From NCBI GenBank assembly GCA_964509505.1, contig CAZDYP010000005.1:1-64000 (forward strand): a DNA stretch of 64,000 nt, given 5' to 3'. The translations under genes and the position numbers were made by a program. This DNA comes from CAZDYP01 sp964509505. GTDB lineage: Bacteria > Chloroflexota > Anaerolineae > JACRMK01. Shown here one piece after another: positions 1 through 7,929 of the stretch. Under the pieces are notes generated by a model. The model worked only from the letters and a program-made list of their open reading frames with translations. It made no database searches and had not been told where the DNA came from. Position 1 is the first letter of the stretch. Each line of letters starts with the position of its first letter.

Positions 1-41
1 TCGTCTGGCTCAACGCTTATCGTGCGATGCGATTGGGCAAA

Positions 42-70
42 GTTATATCATGCTCGCCAACGATTGTCAA
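42..70 (-). promoter_or_regulatory. Sigma70-like promoter firing leftward out of the window
   Basis: On the minus strand a TTGACA box (65-70) is followed after exactly 17 bases by TATAAC (42-47). It would drive a gene lying left of the window. It is divergent to the liv promoter at 111-139. Confidence 0.5.
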
Positions 71-110
71 AACGTATCGGGTGGTGAGTCAGTTTCATGG
101 CGGAAATGAC

Positions 111-139
111 TTGACCACTGTCTCTCCCTACCCTATAAT
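111..139 (+). promoter_or_regulatory. Sigma70-like promoter upstream of livK
   Basis: TTGACC (111-116), a 17-base spacer and TATAAT (134-139). It lies about 300 bases before livK and leaves a long leader of roughly 290 nt that contains the palindromic element at 222-302. Confidence 0.5.
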
Positions 140-437
140 CTCGCGCCAACAGCATGAGACCTCTCACTGCTTACAATGGCTTCAGTTTGGATGTGAGATT
201 AAGGAGCTCACCTTACGCAATGTCATTGCGAGGAGCGCGGTTTGCGACGAGAAATCTCCAGCGATTTCTCGCGCCGCAGACCACGCTGACGCTCGCAATG
301 GCAATGGGCGTGTAACGTGAGTAAGGAGGTGCTTCGAGCTGTGACGCACGTGCGCTTTGTAGGTCAGTAACCTGAACGCAGATTGGCTCATCTGCGCTAA
401 GTGTGACTAAATTTCAATTGACCTTTGGAGGAGAATC
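140..437 (+). other. Long livK leader without a convincing gene
   Basis: The roughly 300 bases between the promoter and livK hold a palindromic repeat and, just before the start, the ribosome binding site GGAGGA. Open frames here run through the repeat and have no recognisable product. I see no known riboswitch. Confidence 0.4.
222..302. repeat. Palindromic intergenic element, TCATTGCGAG family
   Basis: The ends are GTCATTGCGAG (222-232) and CTCGCAATG (292-300) in inverted orientation. An inner arm pairs CGAGAAATC (248-256) with GATTTCTCG (263-271). A second, longer member lies at 25498-25608. Confidence 0.7.
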
Positions 438-1658
438 ATGCTTCGAAAAATTACGTTGGTTGCCATTACAGTGTTAGCCTTAGCGCTGACGGCTTGCGGC
501 GCCGCTGCGCCTGCGACCATCACTTGCACCGATAAAATTGGGTGTATCACCATTGGGGCGAATGACCCCATTCACATTGCGTATATGCTCGTGACTTCGG
601 GCCCTGATGGCTCGCTCGGCATTGACTCGCGGCGCGGCATCGAAATCGCGGTGGATGACAAGAAGACCATTGCAGGACACGCGATCAAATTGGATGGCCA
701 AGATGATCTATGCAGCGCCGACGGCGGCCAAGCGGCTGGCACGAAGCTCGCCGCCGACAAAACGATCGTTGCGGTGATTGGCGGCTCTTGTTCTAGCGCG
801 ACGCGCGCCGCGTTGCCCGCCTTGAGCCAAGCAGGTTTGCTCGTCGTCTCGCCTTCCGCCACTGCGCCGTCGTTGACTGCGCCCGATACACGCGTGGCGG
901 GGTTCTTCCGCTCGTGCTACAATGACCAAGTGCAAGGCAAACTGGCCGCTGAATTCGCCTTCAACGAACTGAAAGTCAAAGTGGCGGCGACCATTCACGA
1001 CGGCAGCCCCTACGCGCAACAATTGCAGCAAGTCTTCGCCGATAACTTCAAGAAACTCGGCGGCACCATCACCGAGCAAGCCGCCATCAAACCCGACGAC
1101 ACCAACCTCAAGCCGACGTTGACACGCTTGGCAACGGGCAAGCCCCAATTGATCTACTATCCCATCTTCGTTGCGGCGGGCGGGTTCGCCACCTCGCAAG
1201 CGAAGGAAGTGAGCGGTTTAGAGAAGACGATCTTGATGGCCGCTGACGGCACGTTTGCGCCCGACTTCATCAAAGCCGCCGGCAAAGCGTCCGAGGGCAT
1301 GTACATGTCCAGCCCCGACATCACCAACCTCGGCAAGGCGTACGATGAGTTCGTCGCGAAGCACAAGAAGAAATACAACGAAGCGCCCGTTAGCGCGTAC
1401 CATCCGCACAGCTACGATGCCCTCAATATGGTTGCGGCAGCCATTGAAAAAGTTGCGAAGAAGAACTCCGACAACTCGTTGTTGATTGGCCGCCAAGAAT
1501 TGCGCGATGCGTTCGCGGCGACCAAAGATTTCCAAGGGTTGACCGGCAAATTGACCTGCGATGCGAATGGCGACTGTGGCGCAAACATCGTGGCGGTTTA
1601 CAAAGTCGAAAGCAGTGATCCAAAGAACTGGCCGCCCAAGAAGGTGTATCCGAAGTAA
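438..1658 (+). CDS. livK: Branched-chain amino-acid ABC transporter, substrate-binding lipoprotein
   Basis: Extracytoplasmic ligand-binding protein that hands branched-chain or related amino acids to the LivHM channel. The first 20 residues form a lipoprotein signal with lipobox LTAC, so the mature protein begins at Cys20 and is membrane-tethered. The body is a periplasmic-binding-protein type I fold of about 385 residues, with the typical GGSCSSATRAALPALSQAG segment and a C-terminal lobe containing YDALNM. A GGAGGA ribosome binding site lies just upstream of the ATG. It is first in the liv cluster and is separated from livH by a hairpin at 1715-1748, which fits the higher expression usual for binding proteins. 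Family assignment is secure; the exact ligand is inferred from family and neighbours. Confidence 0.93.
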   Translation: MLRKITLVAITVLALALTACGAAAPATITCTDKIGCITIGANDPIHIAYMLVTSGPDGSLGIDSRRGIEIAVDDKKTIAGHAIKLDGQDDLCSADGGQAAGTKLAADKTIVAVIGGSCSSATRAALPALSQAGLLVVSPSATAPSLTAPDTRVAGFFRSCYNDQVQGKLAAEFAFNELKVKVAATIHDGSPYAQQLQQVFADNFKKLGGTITEQAAIKPDDTNLKPTLTRLATGKPQLIYYPIFVAAGGFATSQAKEVSGLEKTILMAADGTFAPDFIKAAGKASEGMYMSSPDITNLGKAYDEFVAKHKKKYNEAPVSAYHPHSYDALNMVAAAIEKVAKKNSDNSLLIGRQELRDAFAATKDFQGLTGKLTCDANGDCGANIVAVYKVESSDPKNWPPKKVYPK

Positions 1659-1714
1659 ATTTCAAGCACAAATCCTAAAGGTCTTACCAAGCTTTTAGGC
1701 ATTATACAATTCTT

Positions 1715-1748
1715 GAGCCGAGCGCTCGTGTAGCTCGGCTCATTTTGT
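1715..1748 (+). terminator. Hairpin between livK and livH
   Basis: GAGCCGAGC (1715-1723) pairs perfectly with GCTCGGCTC (1733-1741), followed by ATTTTGTATT. The U-run is imperfect, so it probably acts as a partial terminator or 3' stabiliser that lets livK be expressed above livHMGF. Confidence 0.6.
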
Positions 1749-1760
1749 ATTGGAATACCT

Positions 1761-2822
1761 ATGCTTCAAAACTTGCGTCAACGCGTCGGCTTGACCGATC
1801 TCTTTATGTGGGTGACGAGCGCGTTTATTTTGGGCGTGGTCATCATCGGTTCGTTTGCGACGTTGCAGAGCGGGCGTTACGATTCGCGGCAATGGTTTGA
1901 CTTCGTGATGGTCGGCATCGCGCAAGGCTCCATCTACGCGCTGATTGCGTTGGGTTACACGCTCGTCTATGGCATCTTGCGGATGATCAACTTCGCGCAT
2001 AGCGAAGTGTTCATGTCGGGCCCGTTCACCGCGTACTTCGTCGCTGATGCCATCGCCAAATCGGGCCTGCTCGAAGCCAACCCCATCCTCGCTTTAGCTA
2101 TCATCTTTCTGGTGGCGATGGCTGTTTCAACTACGGTGGCGGTGCTGGTCGAGCGCATCGCCTATCGTCCGCTGCGTCATGCGCCGCGCATCGTCTCGTT
2201 GATTACGGCGATTGGCGCGTCGTTCTTCTTGCAATATACCTTTCGCGGTTTCTATGGTCCCGGTGTCAAAGCGTACCCGAACGTGCCGGCATTGAGCGGC
2301 GCGTTTCAATTTGGCGATTACAAGATCCTCAAACTGCAAGTCGTGGTCATCGTCGCGGCCGCCATCTTGATGACCGCGCTCTACTACGTCGTGCAATACA
2401 CGAAAGTGGGCAAAGCGATGCGCGCGGTCTCCGAAGATTTCGACACGGCGGCATTGATGGGCATTGACGTGAATCGCATCATCACGACCACGTTCATCTT
2501 GGGCGGCGCGTTGGCGGGCGCCGCGGGCGTATTGTATGCACTCGTCTTTCGTCAAATGAATTTTGCGATGGGCTTCGTGCCGGGTCTCAAGGCGTTCACA
2601 GCGGCGGTGCTGGGCGGCATCGGCAACATTCCGGGCGCGATGGTCGGCGGCGTCTTCCTCGGCTTGGTCGAGTCGGTGGGGCCTGCGCTGTTCCTTGACG
2701 GCTTGGGCATCCCTGCGCCCAACCAACTGCAAGATGTGATCGCCTTCACGTTGCTCGTCTTGATTTTGATTTTCCGCCCGTCGGGATTGTTGGGAGAAAA
2801 ATTGACGCAGAAGAAAGCGTGA
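1761..2822 (+). CDS. livH: Branched-chain amino-acid ABC transporter permease LivH
   Basis: Inner-membrane permease subunit, 353 residues with about eight hydrophobic segments. The segment around residues 55-80 (QGSIYALIALGYTLVYGILR) is the family hallmark, and FAHSEVFMSG follows directly. Later landmarks are RIAYRPLR, VSEDFDTAALMGIDVNR (the cytoplasmic loop that contacts the ATPases) and LGGIGNIPGAMVGG near the C-terminus. It has an N-terminal extension of about 45 residues with one extra hydrophobic segment. The stop overlaps the start of livM, so translation is probably coupled. Confidence 0.95.
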   Translation: MLQNLRQRVGLTDLFMWVTSAFILGVVIIGSFATLQSGRYDSRQWFDFVMVGIAQGSIYALIALGYTLVYGILRMINFAHSEVFMSGPFTAYFVADAIAKSGLLEANPILALAIIFLVAMAVSTTVAVLVERIAYRPLRHAPRIVSLITAIGASFFLQYTFRGFYGPGVKAYPNVPALSGAFQFGDYKILKLQVVVIVAAAILMTALYYVVQYTKVGKAMRAVSEDFDTAALMGIDVNRIITTTFILGGALAGAAGVLYALVFRQMNFAMGFVPGLKAFTAAVLGGIGNIPGAMVGGVFLGLVESVGPALFLDGLGIPAPNQLQDVIAFTLLVLILIFRPSGLLGEKLTQKKA

Positions 2823-4492
2823 AAGTAAAAAGTAATATGGCACATGGTATTTCACAAACCATCAAAGCAGGCCTCAGCGGCGGCGCAGTCGTGTTGCTCA
2901 TATCGCTGATTGGCATGATTGACGCGTTCAACAAGCGCGAAATCATTGGCGATGTAATCGGCTTAGGCACAGCGCTGCTGTATCTGGTGATCGTGTTCAT
3001 GGGCTTTCTCGCAGCGCGCGCGCGTCAGCGGCAAGCCGGCCACGCCGCGTCCCACAGCGTGCTGCACGGCGCCATCACGGGCGCATTGTCCGCATTCATC
3101 CCCGCGCTGTTGGTGCTGCTCAATGAAGTGGTCATGGTCAGCGCCGTCTTCATCAATGTCAACCCTGAGCTCATCAAAGTCTTGACGTTCCATCAAGGCA
3201 CGCTGGGCGTTATCACGTTGCTCAGCGTCGGCGCGGCGTTGGGCGCGGTGGGCGCGGCGCTGCATGGGTTGCCGCCGCGTGTGCGTCACGCGCTCACGTT
3301 CACCCTCTTATGGGTCACGACGTTGGGCGTGCTGCAAGAACTGATTCGCGTTACCTTCTCGCATCTCGCCGCTTTGAGCGAGTTCATCAAGCTGCTGTAC
3401 ACGGACAATGGATTGACCATCGTCGCGGCCAGCGGCATCGCCCTCGTCGTCTTCACACTGGACATGGCATGGGGACCAACACGCGACCGCCTGCGCGCGC
3501 GTTTAGCGCTCTTGCCCACTACGACACAGACCACGCTTCGCTGGGCAGGCGTTGGGTTTGGTTTCTTCCTGCTCGTCTTCATCCCCTGGTTTTTGAACGA
3601 CATCTACATCGCCGAAGTGATGAACCAAGTCGGCTTGTACGTGTTGATGGGTTTGGGCTTGAACATCGTCGTCGGCTTCGCGGGCTTGCTCGATCTAGGC
3701 TACGTCGCGTTCTTTGCGATTGGCGCGTACATGGTCGGCGTGTTGACTTCCGTCGAAAAAATCGGCGTGTTGAACTGGTGGCTGGCGTTGCCCGTCGCCG
3801 TCGTGATGGCGGTGTTGTTTGGGTTCGTGCTGGGCATCCCCGTGCTGAAAATTCGCGGCGACTATCTCGCTATCGTGACGATGGGCTTCGGCGAAATCAT
3901 CCGCATTCTGGCGGGCTCCGATTTCTTGGCGAAATTTCTGGGCGGCTCACAAGGCATCGCGGGCATTCCCAAGGCAGCGGTCTTTGACTTCCGCTTCAAC
4001 GATCCGATCAAATTGTATTATTTGATTTTGGCGGCGTGCCTCTGCGCCATCTTCTTAGAGCGACGCTGGAAAAATTCGCGTGTGGGGCGCGCGTGGATGG
4101 CCGTGCGTGAAGACGAGGACGTGGCGCAAGCGATGGGCATTGACCTCATCTGGGCGAAGCTGATGGCGTTCGGCATTGGCGCGTCGTTTGCGGGCATTAG
4201 CGGCGCGATCTTTGCGACGAAGCTGGCCATCATCTATCCGCACAGCTTCAAGCTCGACATTTCGATCAATGTGCTCGCATTGCTCATCATCGGCGGCATG
4301 GGCAGCATCCCCGGCGTCATCATCGGCTCGTTAGTGCTGGTCGGCTTGCCCGAGCTCTTCCGTGAGTTTGAAGATTTTCGCTTGCTCGTCTATGGCGCAG
4401 CGTTGGTCTTAATGATGCAACTGCGCCCGCAAGGACTGTGGCCCGAGACGCCGAATCAACGGGAGGCACAAGAGAGACCACAAAAAGATTGA
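2819..4492 (+). CDS. livM: Branched-chain amino-acid ABC transporter permease LivM, N-terminally extended
   Basis: Second permease subunit of the Liv transporter, starting with a GTG that overlaps the livH stop. The C-terminal half is standard LivM: GLNIVVGFAGLLDLGYVAFF, KIRGDYLAIVTMGFGEIIRI, the cytoplasmic loop WMAVREDEDVAQAMGID and a GGMGSIPG motif. At 557 residues it is much longer than the 300-420 usual for LivM. Roughly the first 270 residues form an additional hydrophobic region with several predicted membrane spans separated by short Arg-rich loops. I cannot assign a function to that part. It ends 15 bases before a beta-propeller gene that is not part of the transporter. Confidence 0.93.
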   Translation: MKVKSNMAHGISQTIKAGLSGGAVVLLISLIGMIDAFNKREIIGDVIGLGTALLYLVIVFMGFLAARARQRQAGHAASHSVLHGAITGALSAFIPALLVLLNEVVMVSAVFINVNPELIKVLTFHQGTLGVITLLSVGAALGAVGAALHGLPPRVRHALTFTLLWVTTLGVLQELIRVTFSHLAALSEFIKLLYTDNGLTIVAASGIALVVFTLDMAWGPTRDRLRARLALLPTTTQTTLRWAGVGFGFFLLVFIPWFLNDIYIAEVMNQVGLYVLMGLGLNIVVGFAGLLDLGYVAFFAIGAYMVGVLTSVEKIGVLNWWLALPVAVVMAVLFGFVLGIPVLKIRGDYLAIVTMGFGEIIRILAGSDFLAKFLGGSQGIAGIPKAAVFDFRFNDPIKLYYLILAACLCAIFLERRWKNSRVGRAWMAVREDEDVAQAMGIDLIWAKLMAFGIGASFAGISGAIFATKLAIIYPHSFKLDISINVLALLIIGGMGSIPGVIIGSLVLVGLPELFREFEDFRLLVYGAALVLMMQLRPQGLWPETPNQREAQERPQKD

Positions 4493-4507
4493 TGAAAAGA
4501 TTGGACT

Positions 4508-5941
4508 ATGAAATCGCCTACACCTCAACTTAAAACTTTGATCGAAATCGGACTCGTTGGCCTAGTCATGACTGTTGGCATTCTGTTATTCGCTCAATTG
4601 CCGCGCCCAGTGACCACTCTGTTTGCTGCCTACCCATTACCCACCACGCCTACGCCACAAATTGAATTACTTACTCCTACTCCCGCTATACTTTCTCCTG
4701 CCTTAGTTCCAACCAACATAGCAACTACGGCCCCTTATCCGCTCCCTAGCGCACCCACTCGCATTGAGTCTCCCCGAGCAACTGCTACGTCACGGCCAGT
4801 TAACACACTACAACCACAATTAACGCGCATATTCACGCCTCCCGCCATGCCGACGATAGTGCCTCCAAAACCCACGCCAGGCACACCTCCGCCAACCCTC
4901 ACGCCACTTCCATTGCCATTACTTACGCCCATCTCTAATCAGGTGGGCGTATTGAAGCTCACAAACGAAATCGATCTTGGAAATTTTTTTGGCCGCGCCC
5001 TATGGTCACCTGACGGGAAACAATTGCTCTACGTCAGAGATGCAGGTGTTCTACGTAGTCCGGATGGCGCTCAAGTTTGGAGTTTGCAAGATCTATGGGT
5101 TGTGAATGGGGATGGCACTAATCCGCATCGGCTCATCGAAAATGCCTCCAACCCAGCATGGTCTAAAGATGGTCGCTCAATTTACTACACTGCCTTTGTG
5201 CCGCGCGACCTACAACGTGGCACCAACAATCTTGACATTTATGTAGCTAACGCAGATGGAAGCGATAAGCGCTTATTGTCACAAGGTCATGCGATCGCTG
5301 GGCTGTTTAGAATGCAAGCGCTGCCCAATGATCAACTGGCCTACTTGAAGGACAGACACCATCCAGCCATCCTTGATGCTAAAACACAACGCATCACATG
5401 CGAATTACCTGCGATTGTTTTTCGCGATGCAGCCTCCCCCGATAACTTCTTATTTTCACCCGACGGGTCGCGCTTGCTGTATGCTCTGAGTGGACAAATG
5501 TGGTTGGCAAATGCAGATGGCACAGATGCCAAACTGCTGCCGATTGCGCAAACCGTATTTCCGCCTGAACCGTGGTGGTCTTTTGACGGGCAACATTTCG
5601 CTTTCAGCGATATTAATCGACAAATCTGGATTGGTAGCGCCGACGGAAAATCACTGGTGGCACTCACTGGAACAAAGCAGCTTCCCCCAATAACCGACGA
5701 GTATGGTGGTATTGGTACGCCATATTGGTCAGCTGATAACAAAGTGTTCTTCTTTAGTTTCACTCCTAATCGCGATAGTAACCCTAGCACTTATGTCATC
5801 GGTGCTTCCGATAGGTTCCCGCTTTTATTAGCAAAGGATCGGGTTATAAAAGGCATATCCCCAGATGGTCAGAACATCGCTTTGAGTGCTTTTATTACAG
5901 GGGGGGGGCCGCGCTTGACAATTGCTAAAATAACTCGCTGA
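4508..5941 (+). CDS. Membrane-anchored TolB-like beta-propeller protein
   Basis: A protein of 477 residues predicted to face outward. An N-terminal hydrophobic helix (about residues 13-30, no lipobox Cys) acts as anchor. A Pro/Thr-rich linker follows (about 40-145), then a WD40/PD40-type propeller with repeated blades such as LWSPDGKQLLYVRD, AWSKDGRSIYYT, FSPDGSRLLYAL and YWSADNKVFFF. PD40 propellers usually bind proteins or peptidoglycan-associated partners; no enzymatic motif is visible. The base composition is visibly less GC-rich than the flanking liv genes, suggesting a separate origin. It resembles the proteins at 11617 and 14962 and shares the YPLP-x-TPTP start of the linker with the former. 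Confidence 0.8.
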   Translation: MKSPTPQLKTLIEIGLVGLVMTVGILLFAQLPRPVTTLFAAYPLPTTPTPQIELLTPTPAILSPALVPTNIATTAPYPLPSAPTRIESPRATATSRPVNTLQPQLTRIFTPPAMPTIVPPKPTPGTPPPTLTPLPLPLLTPISNQVGVLKLTNEIDLGNFFGRALWSPDGKQLLYVRDAGVLRSPDGAQVWSLQDLWVVNGDGTNPHRLIENASNPAWSKDGRSIYYTAFVPRDLQRGTNNLDIYVANADGSDKRLLSQGHAIAGLFRMQALPNDQLAYLKDRHHPAILDAKTQRITCELPAIVFRDAASPDNFLFSPDGSRLLYALSGQMWLANADGTDAKLLPIAQTVFPPEPWWSFDGQHFAFSDINRQIWIGSADGKSLVALTGTKQLPPITDEYGGIGTPYWSADNKVFFFSFTPNRDSNPSTYVIGASDRFPLLLAKDRVIKGISPDGQNIALSAFITGGGPRLTIAKITR

Positions 5942-5959
5942 GTGACGGGAGATACGACA

Positions 5960-6088
5960 ATGGAAAGAAGCCTACAAGCTAAATTATTGCGCTACAGATT
6001 CCATCTATTAGCGAGCATTTTTTCCGCCCTAATGCTTTGGTTGGCTTGGGCATATAACATTAATCGCTCGACTCAGGCTTTAGATTGA
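5960..6088 (+). CDS. Small membrane-anchor peptide, probably the 5' part of a split crystallin-like gene
   Basis: A 42-codon frame starting at ATG 5960 with GGGAG just upstream. The product has a basic start (MERSLQAKLLRYR) and one hydrophobic helix (about 16-32), like a signal anchor. Its TGA (6086-6088) overlaps the TTG that opens the next frame. A one-base indel would join both into one secreted protein, which I think likelier than two genes; coupled translation through the TTGA overlap is the alternative. Confidence 0.45.
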   Translation: MERSLQAKLLRYRFHLLASIFSALMLWLAWAYNINRSTQALD

Positions 6089-6330
6089 GTGACATCAACC
6101 TGCAAGATAATTTCATCGGTTTGCAAACGATTTCCTCCATACGAGTTCCTTCCAAATGCCGTGTCACGCTTTATGATGCGGCAACCCAAAGTGGGAACTC
6201 AATCACCCTAAGCGAGGATGTGCCTAATTTAACCGCATTCCCAAGGGGAGGATCAACCTGGGACAACGCAACGGTATCTATTTCAATGCGCTGTAACTTG
6301 GTTTTTCTACCTCTCATTTTGAAACCATAA
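6085..6330 (+). CDS. Beta/gamma-crystallin-like fragment ending in an LPLIL tail
   Basis: 81 residues, written here from a TTG start. The stretch CRVTLYDAATQSGNSITLSE followed by DVPNL and then WDNATVSISM matches a beta/gamma-crystallin Greek-key unit. The preceding ISSIRV looks like the end of another such unit, so the domain is probably cut at its N-terminus. The C-terminus CNLVFLPLILKP resembles the end of the giant DUF11 protein (FIYLPLVMR), a tail common in secreted Chloroflexota proteins. It has no signal peptide of its own; the preceding 42-codon frame could supply one. It lies three bases before livG. Confidence 0.5.
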   Translation: MSDINLQDNFIGLQTISSIRVPSKCRVTLYDAATQSGNSITLSEDVPNLTAFPRGGSTWDNATVSISMRCNLVFLPLILKP

Positions 6331-6333
6331 CCT

Positions 6334-7119
6334 ATGTCTATCTTAAGCGCAAACAGCGTCACCAAACGCTTCGGCGGTCTGGTCGCCGTCAATGCGGTGG
6401 ACGTTGCCGTCAAAGCGCAATCCATTCACAGCATCATTGGGCCCAACGGCGCGGGCAAGACGACGTTCTTCAATTGCCTCACGGGTTTCTATCGTCCCGA
6501 AGAAGGGCAGCTCACGTTCGATGGGCATTCGCTCGTCGGCTTGCGCTCCGATCAAATCGTGCAGCTCGGCATCGCGCGCACCTATCAAAATATCCGCCTC
6601 TTCTCGAATCTGACCGCACTCGACAACGTGCTCATCGGTCAACACATTCATCTCAAATCAGGTGTGATGCTCGACGCTATTCGCCCGCCCAGCACGAACA
6701 AAGAAGAAGAGGATGCGGTGGTCGAGGCGCACCGCTTGTTGGATTTCGTCGGCTTGAAAGGCAAAGGCGACGCCATCGCCAAAAATCTTTCCTATGGCGA
6801 TCAACGTCGCTTGGAAATTGCGCGCGCGTTGGCGAGCAAACCCAAGCTCTTACTGTTGGACGAACCGACGGCAGGCATGAATCCCCGCGAGACAGAAGAA
6901 GCGACGGTGTTCTTCCGCAATCTGCGTGACACACTGGGCATCACGATTCTACTCATCGAACACGACATGCGCGTCGTCATGGGCATCTCGGAAACCATCA
7001 GCGTGCTTGACTACGGCGTGAAAATCGCCGAAGGCACCCCCAAAGAGATTCAAGGCAACACGCACGTCATCGAAGCGTATTTGGGCAAAGACGCTTGGAA
7101 GGCGGGGGCCAACGCATGA
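6334..7119 (+). CDS. livG: Branched-chain amino-acid ABC transporter ATP-binding protein LivG
   Basis: Cytoplasmic ATPase of 261 residues that powers the LivHM channel. Walker A is GPNGAGKTTF (about residues 33-42), the signature is LSYGDQRRLEIARAL, Walker B is LLLLDEPTAGMNP, and the switch His lies in LIEHDMRVVMGI. The insertion between Walker A and signature and the C-terminal VIEAYLG are typical of LivG. Its stop overlaps livF (ATGA). It is separated from livM by 1.8 kb of unrelated surface-protein genes. Confidence 0.95.
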   Translation: MSILSANSVTKRFGGLVAVNAVDVAVKAQSIHSIIGPNGAGKTTFFNCLTGFYRPEEGQLTFDGHSLVGLRSDQIVQLGIARTYQNIRLFSNLTALDNVLIGQHIHLKSGVMLDAIRPPSTNKEEEDAVVEAHRLLDFVGLKGKGDAIAKNLSYGDQRRLEIARALASKPKLLLLDEPTAGMNPRETEEATVFFRNLRDTLGITILLIEHDMRVVMGISETISVLDYGVKIAEGTPKEIQGNTHVIEAYLGKDAWKAGANA

Positions 7120-7832
7120 CACCGATACTCGAAGTTCAAAACGTTCATACCTACTACGGCAACATCCACGCGCTCAAAGGCGTGTCGCTGACCGTGAACC
7201 AAGGCGAGGTCGTGTCGCTCATCGGCGCGAATGGCGCGGGCAAAAGCACGACGCTCAAAACCATCAGCGGCTTGCTGAAACCGCGCGAGGGCTACGTGAA
7301 GTTTGAAGGCCGCGAGCTAAAAGACTTGCCGGCGCATAAAGTGATGGAGCGCGGCATCGTGATGGTGCCCGAAGGCCGTCGCGTGTTTGCGGCGCTGACC
7401 GTGCTGGAAAATCTGGAGATGGGCGCCTACGTGCGCGGCGACAAAGCGGGCGTGGCGCAAGACCTCGACAAAGTGTTCGAGCTGTTCCCGCGCTTGCGGG
7501 AACGCCGCAGCCAGCTCGCGGGCACGTTGAGCGGCGGCGAGCAGCAGATGCTGGCGATGGGGCGCGCGCTCATGGGCAAGCCGCGTGTGCTGTTGCTCGA
7601 CGAGCCTTCGATGGGGCTCGCGCCCGTTTTGGTGGACTTGGTGTTCGAGACGATTCACGAATTGCACCAAGCGGGCACGACGATCCTGCTTGTCGAGCAG
7701 AACGCGCGCATGGCGCTGCAAGTCGCCGATCGCGGTTACGTCTTGCAATCGGGTGAGGTGGTGTTGAGTGACAGCGCGGAGAAGTTGCGCGCAAACGAGT
7801 CGGTGCAGAAGGCGTATTTGGGGATTACCTAA
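7116..7832 (+). CDS. livF: Branched-chain amino-acid ABC transporter ATP-binding protein LivF
   Basis: Second ATPase of the Liv transporter, 238 residues. Walker A is GANGAGKST, the signature is LSGGEQQMLAMGRAL, Walker B is LLLDEPSMGLAP, and the switch region is LLVEQNARMAL. The Q-loop region MVPEGRRVFAALTVLENL is typical for LivF. I chose ATG 7116, which overlaps the livG stop as ATGA, over a TTG seven codons upstream. The gene ends about 30 bases before a strong terminator and closes the liv operon. Confidence 0.95.
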   Translation: MTPILEVQNVHTYYGNIHALKGVSLTVNQGEVVSLIGANGAGKSTTLKTISGLLKPREGYVKFEGRELKDLPAHKVMERGIVMVPEGRRVFAALTVLENLEMGAYVRGDKAGVAQDLDKVFELFPRLRERRSQLAGTLSGGEQQMLAMGRALMGKPRVLLLDEPSMGLAPVLVDLVFETIHELHQAGTTILLVEQNARMALQVADRGYVLQSGEVVLSDSAEKLRANESVQKAYLGIT

Positions 7833-7864
7833 TTGGTCATGGGACATTGGTCATTGGAGATTAC

Positions 7865-7900
7865 ATGCGAGACGGAAGGATGCGTCTCGCATTTTTGTTT
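7865..7900 (+). terminator. Intrinsic terminator of the liv operon
   Basis: ATGCGAGACG (7865-7874) pairs perfectly with CGTCTCGCAT (7883-7892) over an 8-base loop, followed by TTTTTGTTT. Confidence 0.85.
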
Positions 7901-7929
7901 GTGCGTGAGCATCATTATAATCTTCTGCG

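Noticed and set aside
27..320. Open frame of 97 codons before livK
   Set aside because: It runs through the promoter region and the palindromic repeat, has no ribosome binding site and no plausible domain.
2127..2855. Antisense open frame opposite livH
   Set aside because: Same reason: Arg/His/Asp/Gln-rich shadow of a clear permease gene.
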